From the NCBI GenBank assembly GCA_020060235.1, contig JAGVAO010000260.1, forward strand, positions 1-55,290: a DNA stretch of 55,290 nt. Reading direction: 5' to 3'. The notes under the pieces are model-generated. The model was not told the origin of the DNA, searched no databases, and saw only the letters and a program-made list of their open reading frames with translations. The position numbers and the translations under genes are program-made. The stretch is from Anaerolineales bacterium (GTDB taxonomy: Bacteria; Chloroflexota; Anaerolineae; Anaerolineales; Villigracilaceae). The stretch's first letter is position 1. Every line of letters starts with the position of its first letter. Below are positions 47,693-55,290 of the stretch, in pieces.

Positions 47693-49198
47693 ATGGTTAC
47701 CAACACATTTTCCAAACCAACTTCAATGGCCGCTTCCACCACCCGCCCCTGGCATACCCGCTTTGCCAAACGCATGCTGGACATTGTTGCCTCCGCGTTG
47801 GGGTTGTTAATTCTCTGGCCGCTTTTTGTTCTAGTCGCAATTCGAATTAAGCGCGATTCGCCCGGGCCGGTCTTTTTCCGCGGGCCGCGCATGGGGTTGG
47901 GCGGAAGCGTCTTCCACATTCTCAAATTCCGCACCATGCGCGAAGAGGCCGAGAGTTACAACGGCCCCAAGATTACCGCCGAAGGCGACGGACGCATCAC
48001 CCCGCTCGGCAAATGGCTGCGCGACACCAAACTGAACGAACTGCCCCAGTTGTGGAATGTGCTGGTCGGCGAAATGAGCCTGGTCGGCCCGCGCCCCGAA
48101 GACCCCGATTTCGCCGCCAAATGGCCTGAAGACGCCCGGCGCGAGATTCTCTCGGTGCGCCCCGGTATCACCAGCCCGGCCAGCATCTCCTATCACGACG
48201 AGGAAAAATTGCTCTCGCGCGACAACCTGATGGGCGATTACCTCGAAAAAATTGCCCCCGACAAAATGCGCCTCGACCGTCTGTACGTCCGTCACTACAA
48301 CCTGATGACCGACCTGGATGCCATATTCTGGACCCTGATTGTGCTGGTGCCGCGCGTCTCTATTCAACCCAAGAGCGAAGGTCAGTTGTTCGGCGGCCCA
48401 TTTACACGCATGGTGCGCCCATTCATGAACTGGACGGTGATTGATTTCATTATCGCCTTCCTCGGCGCTGGCGCAGTAGGACTCACCTGGCGGCTATTCG
48501 AGCCCCTGGATATTGGCTGGGACCGCGCATTTTGGGTTGGGCTCGGAATTGCCTTTATGTTCAGCCTGGTCAACAGCCTGCTGGGGCTGAAGCGGGTCGA
48601 GTGGTCACGGGCCATGCCCGAAGACGCCCTGGGCATTGTCGGTTCCGTTGTCATCGTGGTCGTTTTCATCCTAGTTTTTGAAATGTACCTGCCTGATTTG
48701 AATATTCCGCAAGGCTATCTGATTGCGACCGGGGCGGTGATTGGCAGCGGCTTCTTGATGGCGCGCTACCGATTGCGACTCATCACCGGTCTGGCCAGCC
48801 GCTGGGTGCGTTTACGCCGCAGCGGATTTGGAGTCGGCGAGCGCGTACTGGTAGTCGGAGCCGGGGCTGGCGGTGAACTGGTCACCTGGCTGCTGCGCCG
48901 CCCGGATTTCAGCCGCCTGTTCTCGATTCACGCCTACGTCGATGACGACCCGGCCAAACAGGGTATGCGCTATGACGGCGTTCCAATCCTTGGGACGACC
49001 GCCGACATCCCGGCCCTGGTCAAGCGCGAAGACATCGGCCTTGTGGTGTATGCTATCAACAAGGTCTCGAAAGCCGACCGGGAACGCATCCTGGCAGTCT
49101 GCCGCAAGGCTGATACTCGCCTGGTCATCCTGTCAGATGTGCTGCACAGTATCGAAACTCACTTCATCCCTGAAAATGGAAAGAGACATCATGGCTGA
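47693..49198 (+). CDS. polyprenyl-phosphate sugar phosphotransferase with domains in swapped order
   Basis: 501 residues. N-terminal part (about 24-230) is the bacterial sugar transferase domain that starts glycan assembly on undecaprenyl phosphate: KRMLDIVASALGLLILWPLFV (reentrant membrane helix), LKFRTMRE, and LPQLWNVLVGEMSLVGPRPED. Its catalytic dyad is Asn115-Glu116 (KLNELPQ) where the PglC/WcaJ enzymes have Asp-Glu. The second part (about 240-500) has four hydrophobic spans and a Rossmann-like CoA-binding domain (RVLVVGAGAGGELVTWLL). In WbaP/WcaJ-type proteins the order is the reverse. AGAGGGG precedes the ATG. It would start the glycan encoded here. Confidence 0.88.
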   Translation: MVTNTFSKPTSMAASTTRPWHTRFAKRMLDIVASALGLLILWPLFVLVAIRIKRDSPGPVFFRGPRMGLGGSVFHILKFRTMREEAESYNGPKITAEGDGRITPLGKWLRDTKLNELPQLWNVLVGEMSLVGPRPEDPDFAAKWPEDARREILSVRPGITSPASISYHDEEKLLSRDNLMGDYLEKIAPDKMRLDRLYVRHYNLMTDLDAIFWTLIVLVPRVSIQPKSEGQLFGGPFTRMVRPFMNWTVIDFIIAFLGAGAVGLTWRLFEPLDIGWDRAFWVGLGIAFMFSLVNSLLGLKRVEWSRAMPEDALGIVGSVVIVVVFILVFEMYLPDLNIPQGYLIATGAVIGSGFLMARYRLRLITGLASRWVRLRRSGFGVGERVLVVGAGAGGELVTWLLRRPDFSRLFSIHAYVDDDPAKQGMRYDGVPILGTTADIPALVKREDIGLVVYAINKVSKADRERILAVCRKADTRLVILSDVLHSIETHFIPENGKRHHG

Positions 49199-50186
49199 TT
49201 TCTGGAAAGGCAAGAGCATCCTGGTGACGGGCGCGGGCGGATTCATCGGTAGTCACCTGACCGAGACCCTTTTGCGAGCCGGAGCGCAGGTGCGCGCCTT
49301 TGTGCGCTACAACGCCCGCAACGACCCTGGCCTGCTGCGCTTTCTCTCGCGCCCGGATTTCGACGCGCTGGAAATTCTGACCGGCGACCTGCGCGACCCG
49401 GACGCCGTCCGCCAGGCGGTGAAAGGCGTCAGTCACGTTTTCCACCTCGGGGCGCTGATTGCCATCCCGTACTCGTACCAGCACCCGGTCGAGGTGGTCG
49501 AGAGCAACATCATCGGCACGCTGAATGTTCTTTTAGCGGCCCGCGACCTAGGGGTCGAACGTCTCGTCCACACCTCGTCGAGCGAGGTCTACGGCTCGGC
49601 CCTGCGCGTCCCGATTGACGAGGAGCATCCCCTGCAGGGACAGTCCCCCTACTCGGCCAGCAAAATCGGGGCCGACAAGCTGGCCGAGAGTTTTTACTAC
49701 TCCTACAACCTGCCGGTCGTTACCCTGCGTCCGTTCAACACCTTCGGCCCGCGACAGTCGGCCCGCGCCGTCATCCCAACCATGATTAGCCAGGCCCTTT
49801 CGGGTGACACCATTCACCTGGGCAACCTAGACACGCGCCGTGATTTCACCTATGTCAGCGACACAGTAGCCGGGTTTCTCAAAATTGCTGAAACACCCGG
49901 CGTCGAAGGCCAGACGATTAACCTCGGCACCGGCCACGATGTGCGCATCGGCGACTTGGCCGAGCAGATTGTCGCCATGCTCGGCCACCCCGTCAAAATC
50001 GTAGTCGAGTCGCATCGCCTGCGCCCGGACAAAAGCGAAGTCCAGCGCCTGATTTCGGACAACCGCCTAGCCCTCGAACGCCTGGGCTGGAGTCCGCAGG
50101 TGGACATCAACACCGGCCTGCGCCGCACCGTTGAGTGGATTCGCGAGAACCTGTCGGAGTACACGACAGACAGGTATGTGGTTTAG
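49191..50186 (+). CDS. legB: NAD-dependent 4,6-dehydratase, LegB-like
   Basis: 331 residues from the ATG at 49191 (GGAAAGAG at good spacing), 8 bases inside the previous gene. Short-chain dehydrogenase with Rossmann GAGGFIGSHL, catalytic HTSSSEVYG and YSASKIGADK. FHLGALIAIPYSY, NTFGPRQSARAVIPT, LRPDKSEVQRL and the end RENLSEYTTDRYVV agree with LegB of the legionaminic acid pathway, which makes a 4-keto-6-deoxy sugar nucleotide from an NDP-GlcNAc. It is followed by a nucleotidyltransferase and an aminotransferase. LegG, LegI and LegF are absent, so full legionaminic acid synthesis is not encoded here. Confidence 0.85.
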   Translation: MADFWKGKSILVTGAGGFIGSHLTETLLRAGAQVRAFVRYNARNDPGLLRFLSRPDFDALEILTGDLRDPDAVRQAVKGVSHVFHLGALIAIPYSYQHPVEVVESNIIGTLNVLLAARDLGVERLVHTSSSEVYGSALRVPIDEEHPLQGQSPYSASKIGADKLAESFYYSYNLPVVTLRPFNTFGPRQSARAVIPTMISQALSGDTIHLGNLDTRRDFTYVSDTVAGFLKIAETPGVEGQTINLGTGHDVRIGDLAEQIVAMLGHPVKIVVESHRLRPDKSEVQRLISDNRLALERLGWSPQVDINTGLRRTVEWIRENLSEYTTDRYVV

Positions 50187-50188
50187 CG

Positions 50189-50902
50189 ATGAAAGCCGTC
50201 ATCCTCGCCGGGGGCAAAGGCAGCCGCCTGGCTCCCTACACCAAAGTCATCCCCAAGCCGCTCATGCCGATTGGCGATATGCCGATTCTCGAAGTCCTGC
50301 TGCGCCAGATTCGCCGCGCCGGGGTGGACGAAGTCATCCTGTCAGTCGGGCACATGGCCAGCCTGCTGCGGGCCTTCTTCCAGGAAGGTGAGCATCTCGG
50401 CATGAGAATCCGCTACAGTTACGAGGAAAAGCCGCTCGGCACTGCCGGGCCGCTGACCCTGCTTGACGGTCTCGACCAGACCTTCATGGTCATGAACGGC
50501 GATGTGCTGACCACCCTCGATTTCAGCGACCTGCTCGACTTTCATCGCAAATCCGGCGCACTGGTGACGATTGCCATGCACCGCCGCGAGGTCAAAATCG
50601 ACCTGGGGGTTTTGCAACTGGATGGCGGTCACGCTGTCACAGGCTACATCGAAAAACCCACCTATGATTTTCACGTCAGCATGGGCGTCTATGTCTTTGA
50701 GCCGCAGGCCCTGGCCTATATTCCGACCGGCCAGTATTTTGATTTCCCCAGCCTGATTTTGAAACTCATCGAAGACGGCCAGAAGGTGGCTGGTTATCCC
50801 TTCGAAGCCTACTGGCAGGATTTGGGCCGCCCGGACGATTACGAGCAGGCCATCCAGGATTTTGAGTCGATGCGCACACAGTTTTTGGGAGATGACGAAT
50901 GA
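50189..50902 (+). CDS. sugar-phosphate nucleotidyltransferase (PtmE/RfbA-type)
   Basis: 237 residues from the ATG at 50189, just after legB. It has the nucleotidyltransferase motif MKAVILAGGKGSRLAPYTKVIPKPLMPIGD, MVMNGDVLTT (metal site) and VTGYIEKPTYDFHVSMGVYVF. It joins a sugar 1-phosphate to an NTP. Its position right after LegB recalls PtmE of Campylobacter, which makes GDP-GlcNAc for the dehydratase, but here the CBS domains of PtmE are missing. It is also similar to GlmU/RfbA-like domains, so NTP and sugar cannot be fixed. Confidence 0.82.
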   Translation: MKAVILAGGKGSRLAPYTKVIPKPLMPIGDMPILEVLLRQIRRAGVDEVILSVGHMASLLRAFFQEGEHLGMRIRYSYEEKPLGTAGPLTLLDGLDQTFMVMNGDVLTTLDFSDLLDFHRKSGALVTIAMHRREVKIDLGVLQLDGGHAVTGYIEKPTYDFHVSMGVYVFEPQALAYIPTGQYFDFPSLILKLIEDGQKVAGYPFEAYWQDLGRPDDYEQAIQDFESMRTQFLGDDE

Positions 50903-52050
50903 GTTGGAAAATTCCCCTGTTTGACCTGGATTACGGCCCCGAAGAGGAGCAGGCCGTTCTGGATGTACTGCGCAGCGGCTGGTTGACAATGGGCGAGGTC
51001 ACCGGGCGTTTCGAGGCAGCCTTTGCCGAGGCCTGCGGCGTCAAACATGCGTTTGCAGTCGCAAACGGGACAGTTGCCCTGCACCTGGCCTGCCTGGGTG
51101 TGGATATCAAACCGGGCGACGAGGTGATTGTCCCGGCCCTGACTTTCGTCGCCACCGCCGCCTGTGTCCGCTATGTTGGCGCGACGCCGGTCTTTGCGGA
51201 TATCGTCAGCCCCGATGACCTGACCCTTGCACCCGAGTCTGTCGAATCCCTGATTACCCCTCGAACCCGCGCCATCATCGTGATGCACTATGCTGGCTAC
51301 CCCTGCGACATGGCCGCCTTTCGCGCACTGGCCGAAAAGCACAACCTGAAACTCATCGAAGACGCCGCCCACGCGCCGGGTGCTGAACTGGACGGGCGAC
51401 GGGCTGGCTCGTGGGGAGACGTGGCCGCCTTCAGTTTCTTCTCCAACAAGAACCTGGCCACCGGCGAGGGGGGCATGGTCACCACAGATGATGATGAGGT
51501 CGCAGCCAAATTGCGCCGCCTGCGCTCACACGGCATGACCAGCCTGACCTGGGACCGTCACCGCGGACAAGCCTTAAGTTACGATGTCACCGATTTGGGT
51601 TATAATTACCGTCCGAGCGAAATGCTTTCGGCCCTGGGACTTGTGCAGTTGTCCAAATTGGACGCGAATAACCAGCGCCGACGCGAACTGACAACAGCCT
51701 ATCACGAATTGCTGACTGAATTGGTTCCAAAGGTTGGCATCCCATTTACAGGACAGCAGGCGGGGGCGGCCTGTCATATCCTTCCGATTTTACTGCCGGA
51801 AGGAACCCATCGCCCGGACTTTATGGATGCGATGAAAACGCGGGGAATTCAAACCAGCATTCATTACCCACCCATTCCTGAGTTCACCGCCTATCGCGCT
51901 ACTTCTGGCGGCCTGGAGGGGTTGCCCTTTACCCGTGCTGTTGCCGAACGCGAAGTAACCCTGCCCTTGTACGCGCGCATGAGCCTGGACGATGTCCGTC
52001 TGGTCGCAGAATCTGTGCGCGAGGTCCTGGGCGCAAAACAAAAATTGTAA
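50899..52050 (+). CDS. DegT/DnrJ/EryC1/StrS-family sugar aminotransferase
   Basis: 383 residues, ATGA overlap with the preceding stop. PLP fold with VANGTVALHLACLGVDIKPGDEVIVPALTFVATA, cofactor Asp in LIEDAAHAPGAEL and the lysine in FFSNKNLATGEGGMV. It would transaminate the 4-keto-6-deoxy sugar nucleotide from LegB to a 4-amino-4,6-dideoxy sugar, as in bacillosamine- or perosamine-type routes. Three genes (LegB, nucleotidyltransferase, this) therefore make one deoxyaminosugar donor. The exact sugar cannot be decided. It is different from WlbC. Confidence 0.87.
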   Translation: MSWKIPLFDLDYGPEEEQAVLDVLRSGWLTMGEVTGRFEAAFAEACGVKHAFAVANGTVALHLACLGVDIKPGDEVIVPALTFVATAACVRYVGATPVFADIVSPDDLTLAPESVESLITPRTRAIIVMHYAGYPCDMAAFRALAEKHNLKLIEDAAHAPGAELDGRRAGSWGDVAAFSFFSNKNLATGEGGMVTTDDDEVAAKLRRLRSHGMTSLTWDRHRGQALSYDVTDLGYNYRPSEMLSALGLVQLSKLDANNQRRRELTTAYHELLTELVPKVGIPFTGQQAGAACHILPILLPEGTHRPDFMDAMKTRGIQTSIHYPPIPEFTAYRATSGGLEGLPFTRAVAEREVTLPLYARMSLDDVRLVAESVREVLGAKQKL

Positions 52051-52080
52051 AGATATTTCCAGGACAAGGAAATTTTAATT

Positions 52081-54000
52081 ATGGAAATCAAAGAGTATTT
52101 TCAAATAGCACTGCGATGGACCTGGTTATTGGCTTTGGGGTTGCTGCTGGGCGGTGTGGGGGCGTATTTGTATGCCAACAGCCAGGAGCGGGTCTACCAA
52201 ACCACGACTCGCGTACAGGTTATCAGCGCTTCGCAATCGGTGAATCCTTATGACACAGTCACCAGTTATTACCAGGAGCAGCAATTAGCCCAGACTTATG
52301 TGCAAACCCTGCGCAGCCGCCCGATTACAAATGCTGTCTCCGAGAAAATCGGCGGGTCGGTTACTCCCGGTCAAATTAAAGTTAGCCTCGTTCAAAACAC
52401 CCGCCTGCTTGATATCAGCGTCGAAGATTCCAACCCTGAGCGCGCAGCATTAATAGCCAACACCCTGGTCGAAGTCTTTATTGAAAGCAACAATCTTTTG
52501 CAGGCGCAACGATTTAATGAAGTCGAGCAAAACCTTGAAGCCCAAATCCAGCAAATTGACGCCCAAATTGAGGCTTTGCAGACACGCACCGTCGCGGTGA
52601 CTGCCGAACAATCGCAGCAGCAAATTGAAAGAGCCCAATCTGAAATTGACCGCTTGCAGGGCGAGATTCTTGCGATTCGCACTTCCCTGGACGAGTTGCG
52701 TTCGCCACCGCGCGAACCAGGTGCTTTGTCTACTCCAACACCATCGCCTGAGACGCGAACCGAAATTAATGAAAAAGAACTGGAACTCAAGCAACTGGAA
52801 ACCACGTATAACCTGTATCAGCAGATTTACACCAACCTGGTGGTGCTGGGCGAAAGCCGCGGCCAGGGCAATGCAAACCTTGAGCAAGAGCAAATGCAGT
52901 CCACCCTGGCGCTTTACCGCCAGATTCGCGCCAACCTGCTCTCCAGTTATGAAAATGTTCGCCTGGCGCGCCTGAGCAGCACCTCCAATGTTTCCCCGGT
53001 AGAGCCGGCCTTGGTGCCAACCAGCCCGATTCGCCCGCAGCCGCTGCAAACCGGTTTGTTGGGAGCAGCAGTCGGCCTGATGCTAGCGGCAGGAATCATC
53101 TTCTTGATTGAATACCTCGATGACACCATCAAATCCGCCGACCAGGCATCGGCAATCCTCGGGCTGCCTGTCATCGGCTACATCGCCGAACTGGAACATG
53201 ATAGCGACAAGGCCTATGTCTCGGAAAACCCGCGCTCTCCCGTCGCGGAAGCGTTCCGCACCCTGCGCACCAACCTTGAATTTGCCGGGGTCGACAAACC
53301 CATCAAAAGTATCCTGGTCGTCAGTTCCCACCCGGGCGAGGGAAAATCCACGGTTGCATCCAATCTCGCCATCACCATTGCCCAGGGTGGCAAAAAAACC
53401 ATCCTAATTGACGCCGACCTGCGTCGCCCTCGCGTTCACTACTACCTTGACCTGACCAACCGCATCGGCCTGAGCAACCTCTTCCGCGATTCTTTGAAGA
53501 TAGAAGATGTCGCCCACCAGTGGAAAGATTCGAACCTGAAAGTCATCACCAGCGGCGGCATCCCCCCCAACCCCGCCGATTTGCTAGCATCCGATCGCAT
53601 GGCCTCCATCCTCGATGCCGCCGGTCGAAACGTGGACATGGTGGTCATAGACGCCCCGCCCTTCCTGGTGGCGGATGCCTCCATCCTGGCTTCCCGCACC
53701 GATGGAGTCTTGTTCGTCATCCACCCGGGCCGGACTCCCGTTGATGCAGCCCTGACCACGCTGGAACAAATGCGCCGCGCAGGAGCCAACATCGTGGGTC
53801 TTGTGCTCAACCGCATTCCTCGCAGCCGCCCCAACTATTATGGTGGGTATCGTTACTACTCGGGTTACTACAAGGGAGAATACAGCTATTACGACGAGGC
53901 CTCACGCGGTAATGGGAAAAGCAAGTCCAGGTTTCCCTGGATTCCCCGGCGCAGCCAAATCCAACAAAACCAACCCACCGAAGAACGCCAGGAACAGTAA
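52081..54000 (+). CDS. wzc: Wzc-type polysaccharide co-polymerase and tyrosine autokinase
   Basis: 639 residues. N-terminal Wzz domain with two membrane spans (about 15-32 and 325-345) around a coiled-coil outside region (residues about 130-290, many QLE-type heptads). C-terminal BY-kinase domain has Walker A HPGEGKST (Lys422), Walker A-prime ILIDADLRRPRVH and Walker B MVVIDAPPF (Asp524). A Tyr cluster of ten tyrosines (586-604) is the autophosphorylation tail. It sets chain length and export activity. AAGGAAA precedes the ATG. The counterpart phosphatase may be the LMW-PTP-like gene at 11355. Confidence 0.94.
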   Translation: MEIKEYFQIALRWTWLLALGLLLGGVGAYLYANSQERVYQTTTRVQVISASQSVNPYDTVTSYYQEQQLAQTYVQTLRSRPITNAVSEKIGGSVTPGQIKVSLVQNTRLLDISVEDSNPERAALIANTLVEVFIESNNLLQAQRFNEVEQNLEAQIQQIDAQIEALQTRTVAVTAEQSQQQIERAQSEIDRLQGEILAIRTSLDELRSPPREPGALSTPTPSPETRTEINEKELELKQLETTYNLYQQIYTNLVVLGESRGQGNANLEQEQMQSTLALYRQIRANLLSSYENVRLARLSSTSNVSPVEPALVPTSPIRPQPLQTGLLGAAVGLMLAAGIIFLIEYLDDTIKSADQASAILGLPVIGYIAELEHDSDKAYVSENPRSPVAEAFRTLRTNLEFAGVDKPIKSILVVSSHPGEGKSTVASNLAITIAQGGKKTILIDADLRRPRVHYYLDLTNRIGLSNLFRDSLKIEDVAHQWKDSNLKVITSGGIPPNPADLLASDRMASILDAAGRNVDMVVIDAPPFLVADASILASRTDGVLFVIHPGRTPVDAALTTLEQMRRAGANIVGLVLNRIPRSRPNYYGGYRYYSGYYKGEYSYYDEASRGNGKSKSRFPWIPRRSQIQQNQPTEERQEQ

Positions 54001-54021
54001 CGCCTCAGGCAAGCAACAATC

Positions 54022-54873
54022 ATGAAAATCTGCCCTTATCTTGGCCTGCTCCAAGACCCAAAAACGCCTGCTATCTTCCCGTCAGAGCGCAACTGTTGCT
54101 ACCGAGCCGGGTCCGCCCGTCCGGTGCTGGAGACGCACCAACAGGCATACTGCCTGGCAGAAGCCCATCCGACCTGCCCTGTCTTTCTCGACCCGGAAAG
54201 CGCACCTGACGGTGAAACTTCCTACACGCAGTCTCTGTCCGCAACCAGCAAAAATATTCTTCCCTATGCTTTCGCGCTCCTGGTCTTGCTCGGAGTAGTC
54301 CTGGCAGCCTGGCTGTATCGAGACAGCTTTATCCAGCCCGCCAGCCCACCCCCCGTTGCTGCATTGCCCCAGGCAACGAGCCAGGAATACGCAACCGCTA
54401 CGCCGGAATCCGGCCCGCTGGCAACCTTACTGGTTACGCCAACCCCCAGCCCCCGTCCAACCAACACCCCGCCTGCCCCAACAGAAACATCATCCGTCAC
54501 CCCGCCCCCGGGACTTGGAGTGCCAATCGGCAGTTCCCCTGCCCTGGTCATCCACCGCGTTGCTTCGGGCGAAAGCCTGACCACAATTTCAAAGCTGTAC
54601 GGAACAACAGAGACGGCCATCCGCGCTGTTAATCTTTTGCTTCCCATCCCAGTCTGGGAAAACTGGTTAGTCGTCGTTCCCCACCAGACCGAAGATGTTG
54701 CCGATTTGCCCCTCTTTGAAGTCTATCAGGTGAATGTGGACGGAGTAACCGCTTCATCCCTGGCCGAGCAGCTTAATGTGGATGCCTCCCTGCTGGCGCA
54801 ATATAACAATCTTGGCCAAGACGATTTTTTCGCGGACGGGCAATGGGTGCTGGTGCCGCACACCCGCCGCTGA
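54022..54873 (+). CDS. membrane-anchored LysM protein with CPxLG Cys-rich head
   Basis: 283 residues. The first 55 residues have an unusual cysteine pattern (CPYLGLLQDPKT, NCCYRAG, HQQAYCLAEAHPTCPVF; Cys4, 25, 26, 44 and 52, plus His39 and His49). I recall this pattern from other Anaerolineae proteins, where it has no established function; a metal or Fe-S site is possible. One hydrophobic span (about 78-95) follows, then a Pro/Thr-rich linker. A LysM domain (about 170-215: HRVASGESLTTISKLYGTTETAIRAVNLL) and a second LysM-like part (LAEQLNVDASLLAQYNNLG) bind peptidoglycan or glycan. The head would be cytoplasmic and LysM outside. Confidence 0.75.
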   Translation: MKICPYLGLLQDPKTPAIFPSERNCCYRAGSARPVLETHQQAYCLAEAHPTCPVFLDPESAPDGETSYTQSLSATSKNILPYAFALLVLLGVVLAAWLYRDSFIQPASPPPVAALPQATSQEYATATPESGPLATLLVTPTPSPRPTNTPPAPTETSSVTPPPGLGVPIGSSPALVIHRVASGESLTTISKLYGTTETAIRAVNLLLPIPVWENWLVVVPHQTEDVADLPLFEVYQVNVDGVTASSLAEQLNVDASLLAQYNNLGQDDFFADGQWVLVPHTRR

Positions 54874-54881
54874 CATTTTTC

Positions 54882-55290
54882 ATGAGTCCTGAAACCCTCC
54901 ATGAGTTTTTGACAGACTCATCTGTAAACTTACACGAATCGGTTTTGCATTTTTTAGGTCAGCGCGCCAAACATATAGGCAACCCTCGAGAATTAAACTG
55001 GGTCTTTGCCGACCCAGTCCTTCGATTTCTCGCACCTGTATTATTTTTTCTCCATAAGGAAAAGCAAATTATCCTCCCTGAAGATGTCCTTGCCTTAGCC
55101 AGGAATCGTTATTTTGAGAATCTGGCACGCTGGATGATGGGGGAGAAACAACTAAATAAGATTTTGCGCGCCCTGGATGATGCCCATATTGATGTTATTC
55201 CGCTTAAAGGCGCAGTTTTGCAGAGCATTCTTTATCGTGACCGCGGGTTGCGTTCCATGGCCGATATTGATATTCTGGTTCGCTCCGAAA
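54882..55290 (+). CDS. nucleotidyltransferase-fold protein, partial (C-terminal part outside window)
   Basis: Open to the right edge from the ATG at 54882 (about 136 residues). The helical N-terminal part leads to LNKILRALDDAHIDVIPLKGAVLQSILY and RDRGLRSMADIDILVRSE. The DxD of an unclassified nucleotidyltransferase family (PF14907-type) is in DIDIL and the PLKG loop precedes it. Such proteins are found in glycan, peptide-modification and toxin contexts; the substrate is unknown. It begins 8 bases after the LysM gene, so it belongs to the same transcription unit. Confidence 0.75.
   Translation, partial: MSPETLHEFLTDSSVNLHESVLHFLGQRAKHIGNPRELNWVFADPVLRFLAPVLFFLHKEKQIILPEDVLALARNRYFENLARWMMGEKQLNKILRALDDAHIDVIPLKGAVLQSILYRDRGLRSMADIDILVRSE

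Noticed and set aside
49191-52050. Full legionaminic acid pathway
   Set aside because: Only the LegB-like, nucleotidyltransferase and aminotransferase steps are present; LegG, LegI and LegF are not in the window.

Overview
The window looks like a piece of a moderately GC-rich bacterial chromosome, most likely from the Chloroflexota (Anaerolineae). That assignment is an inference from several gene types together: a giant PMT-type membrane transferase fused to NHL repeats, a membrane-anchored LysM protein with a CPxLG Cys-rich head, a DUF5672 protein, and a catalytic-domain-first sugar transferase. No rRNA or tRNA gene was seen, so the taxonomy is not proven.

Left part (1-11.8 kb) is ordinary housekeeping DNA. 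A minus-strand group encodes a Nudix hydrolase (cut by the window edge), the tRNA m1A58 methyltransferase TrmI and an S9 peptidase. Plus-strand genes follow: a cold-shock protein with an attenuator-like leader, an orphan FAD-binding subunit, a HAD phosphatase, RlmN and a 1123-residue PMT-NHL membrane protein. A bidirectional terminator then separates these from the minus-strand pepD and a divergent low-molecular-weight phosphatase homologue.

From about 11.9 kb to the right edge lies one very long surface-polysaccharide locus. A divergent XRE/MmyB-type regulator faces a specialised NusG paralogue, and from there about 42 kb of genes run on the plus strand. Many overlap as ATGA or GTGA. The only opposing gene is the transposase of an inserted IS982-family element. 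The order is: Wzm exporter permease; the WlbA/WlbB/WlbC set for a 2,3-diamino-2,3-dideoxy uronic acid; an acyl-CoA dehydrogenase plus MaoC hydratase; a GxxExxY gene wrapped in 28-nt repeats; the Wzt exporter ATPase; an AT-rich glycosyltransferase island (20.4-25.7 kb); the IS; a second mixed or AT-rich segment to 30.6 kb; a GC-rich array of glycosyltransferases, two sulfotransferases, a deacetylase and an acetyltransferase; an O-antigen ligase/polymerase-like protein; the HisH2-HisF2-WbpG acetamidino module; a phosphoglycosyl transferase with swapped domains; a LegB-nucleotidyltransferase-DegT deoxyaminosugar set; a Wzc-type tyrosine kinase; a LysM protein; and a nucleotidyltransferase-fold protein cut by the right edge.

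Read together, the locus should build, decorate and export a glycan with 2,3-diacetamido-type uronic acids, amidino groups, a 4-amino-4,6-dideoxy sugar, and probably sulfate, acetyl and methyl groups. Unusual points include HisF2 without the catalytic Asp11 of true HisF, a Wzt gene whose base composition breaks between its ATPase and cargo domains, an Asn in place of the catalytic Asp of the sugar transferase, and several families of short repeats at gene junctions that look like sites of cassette exchange.
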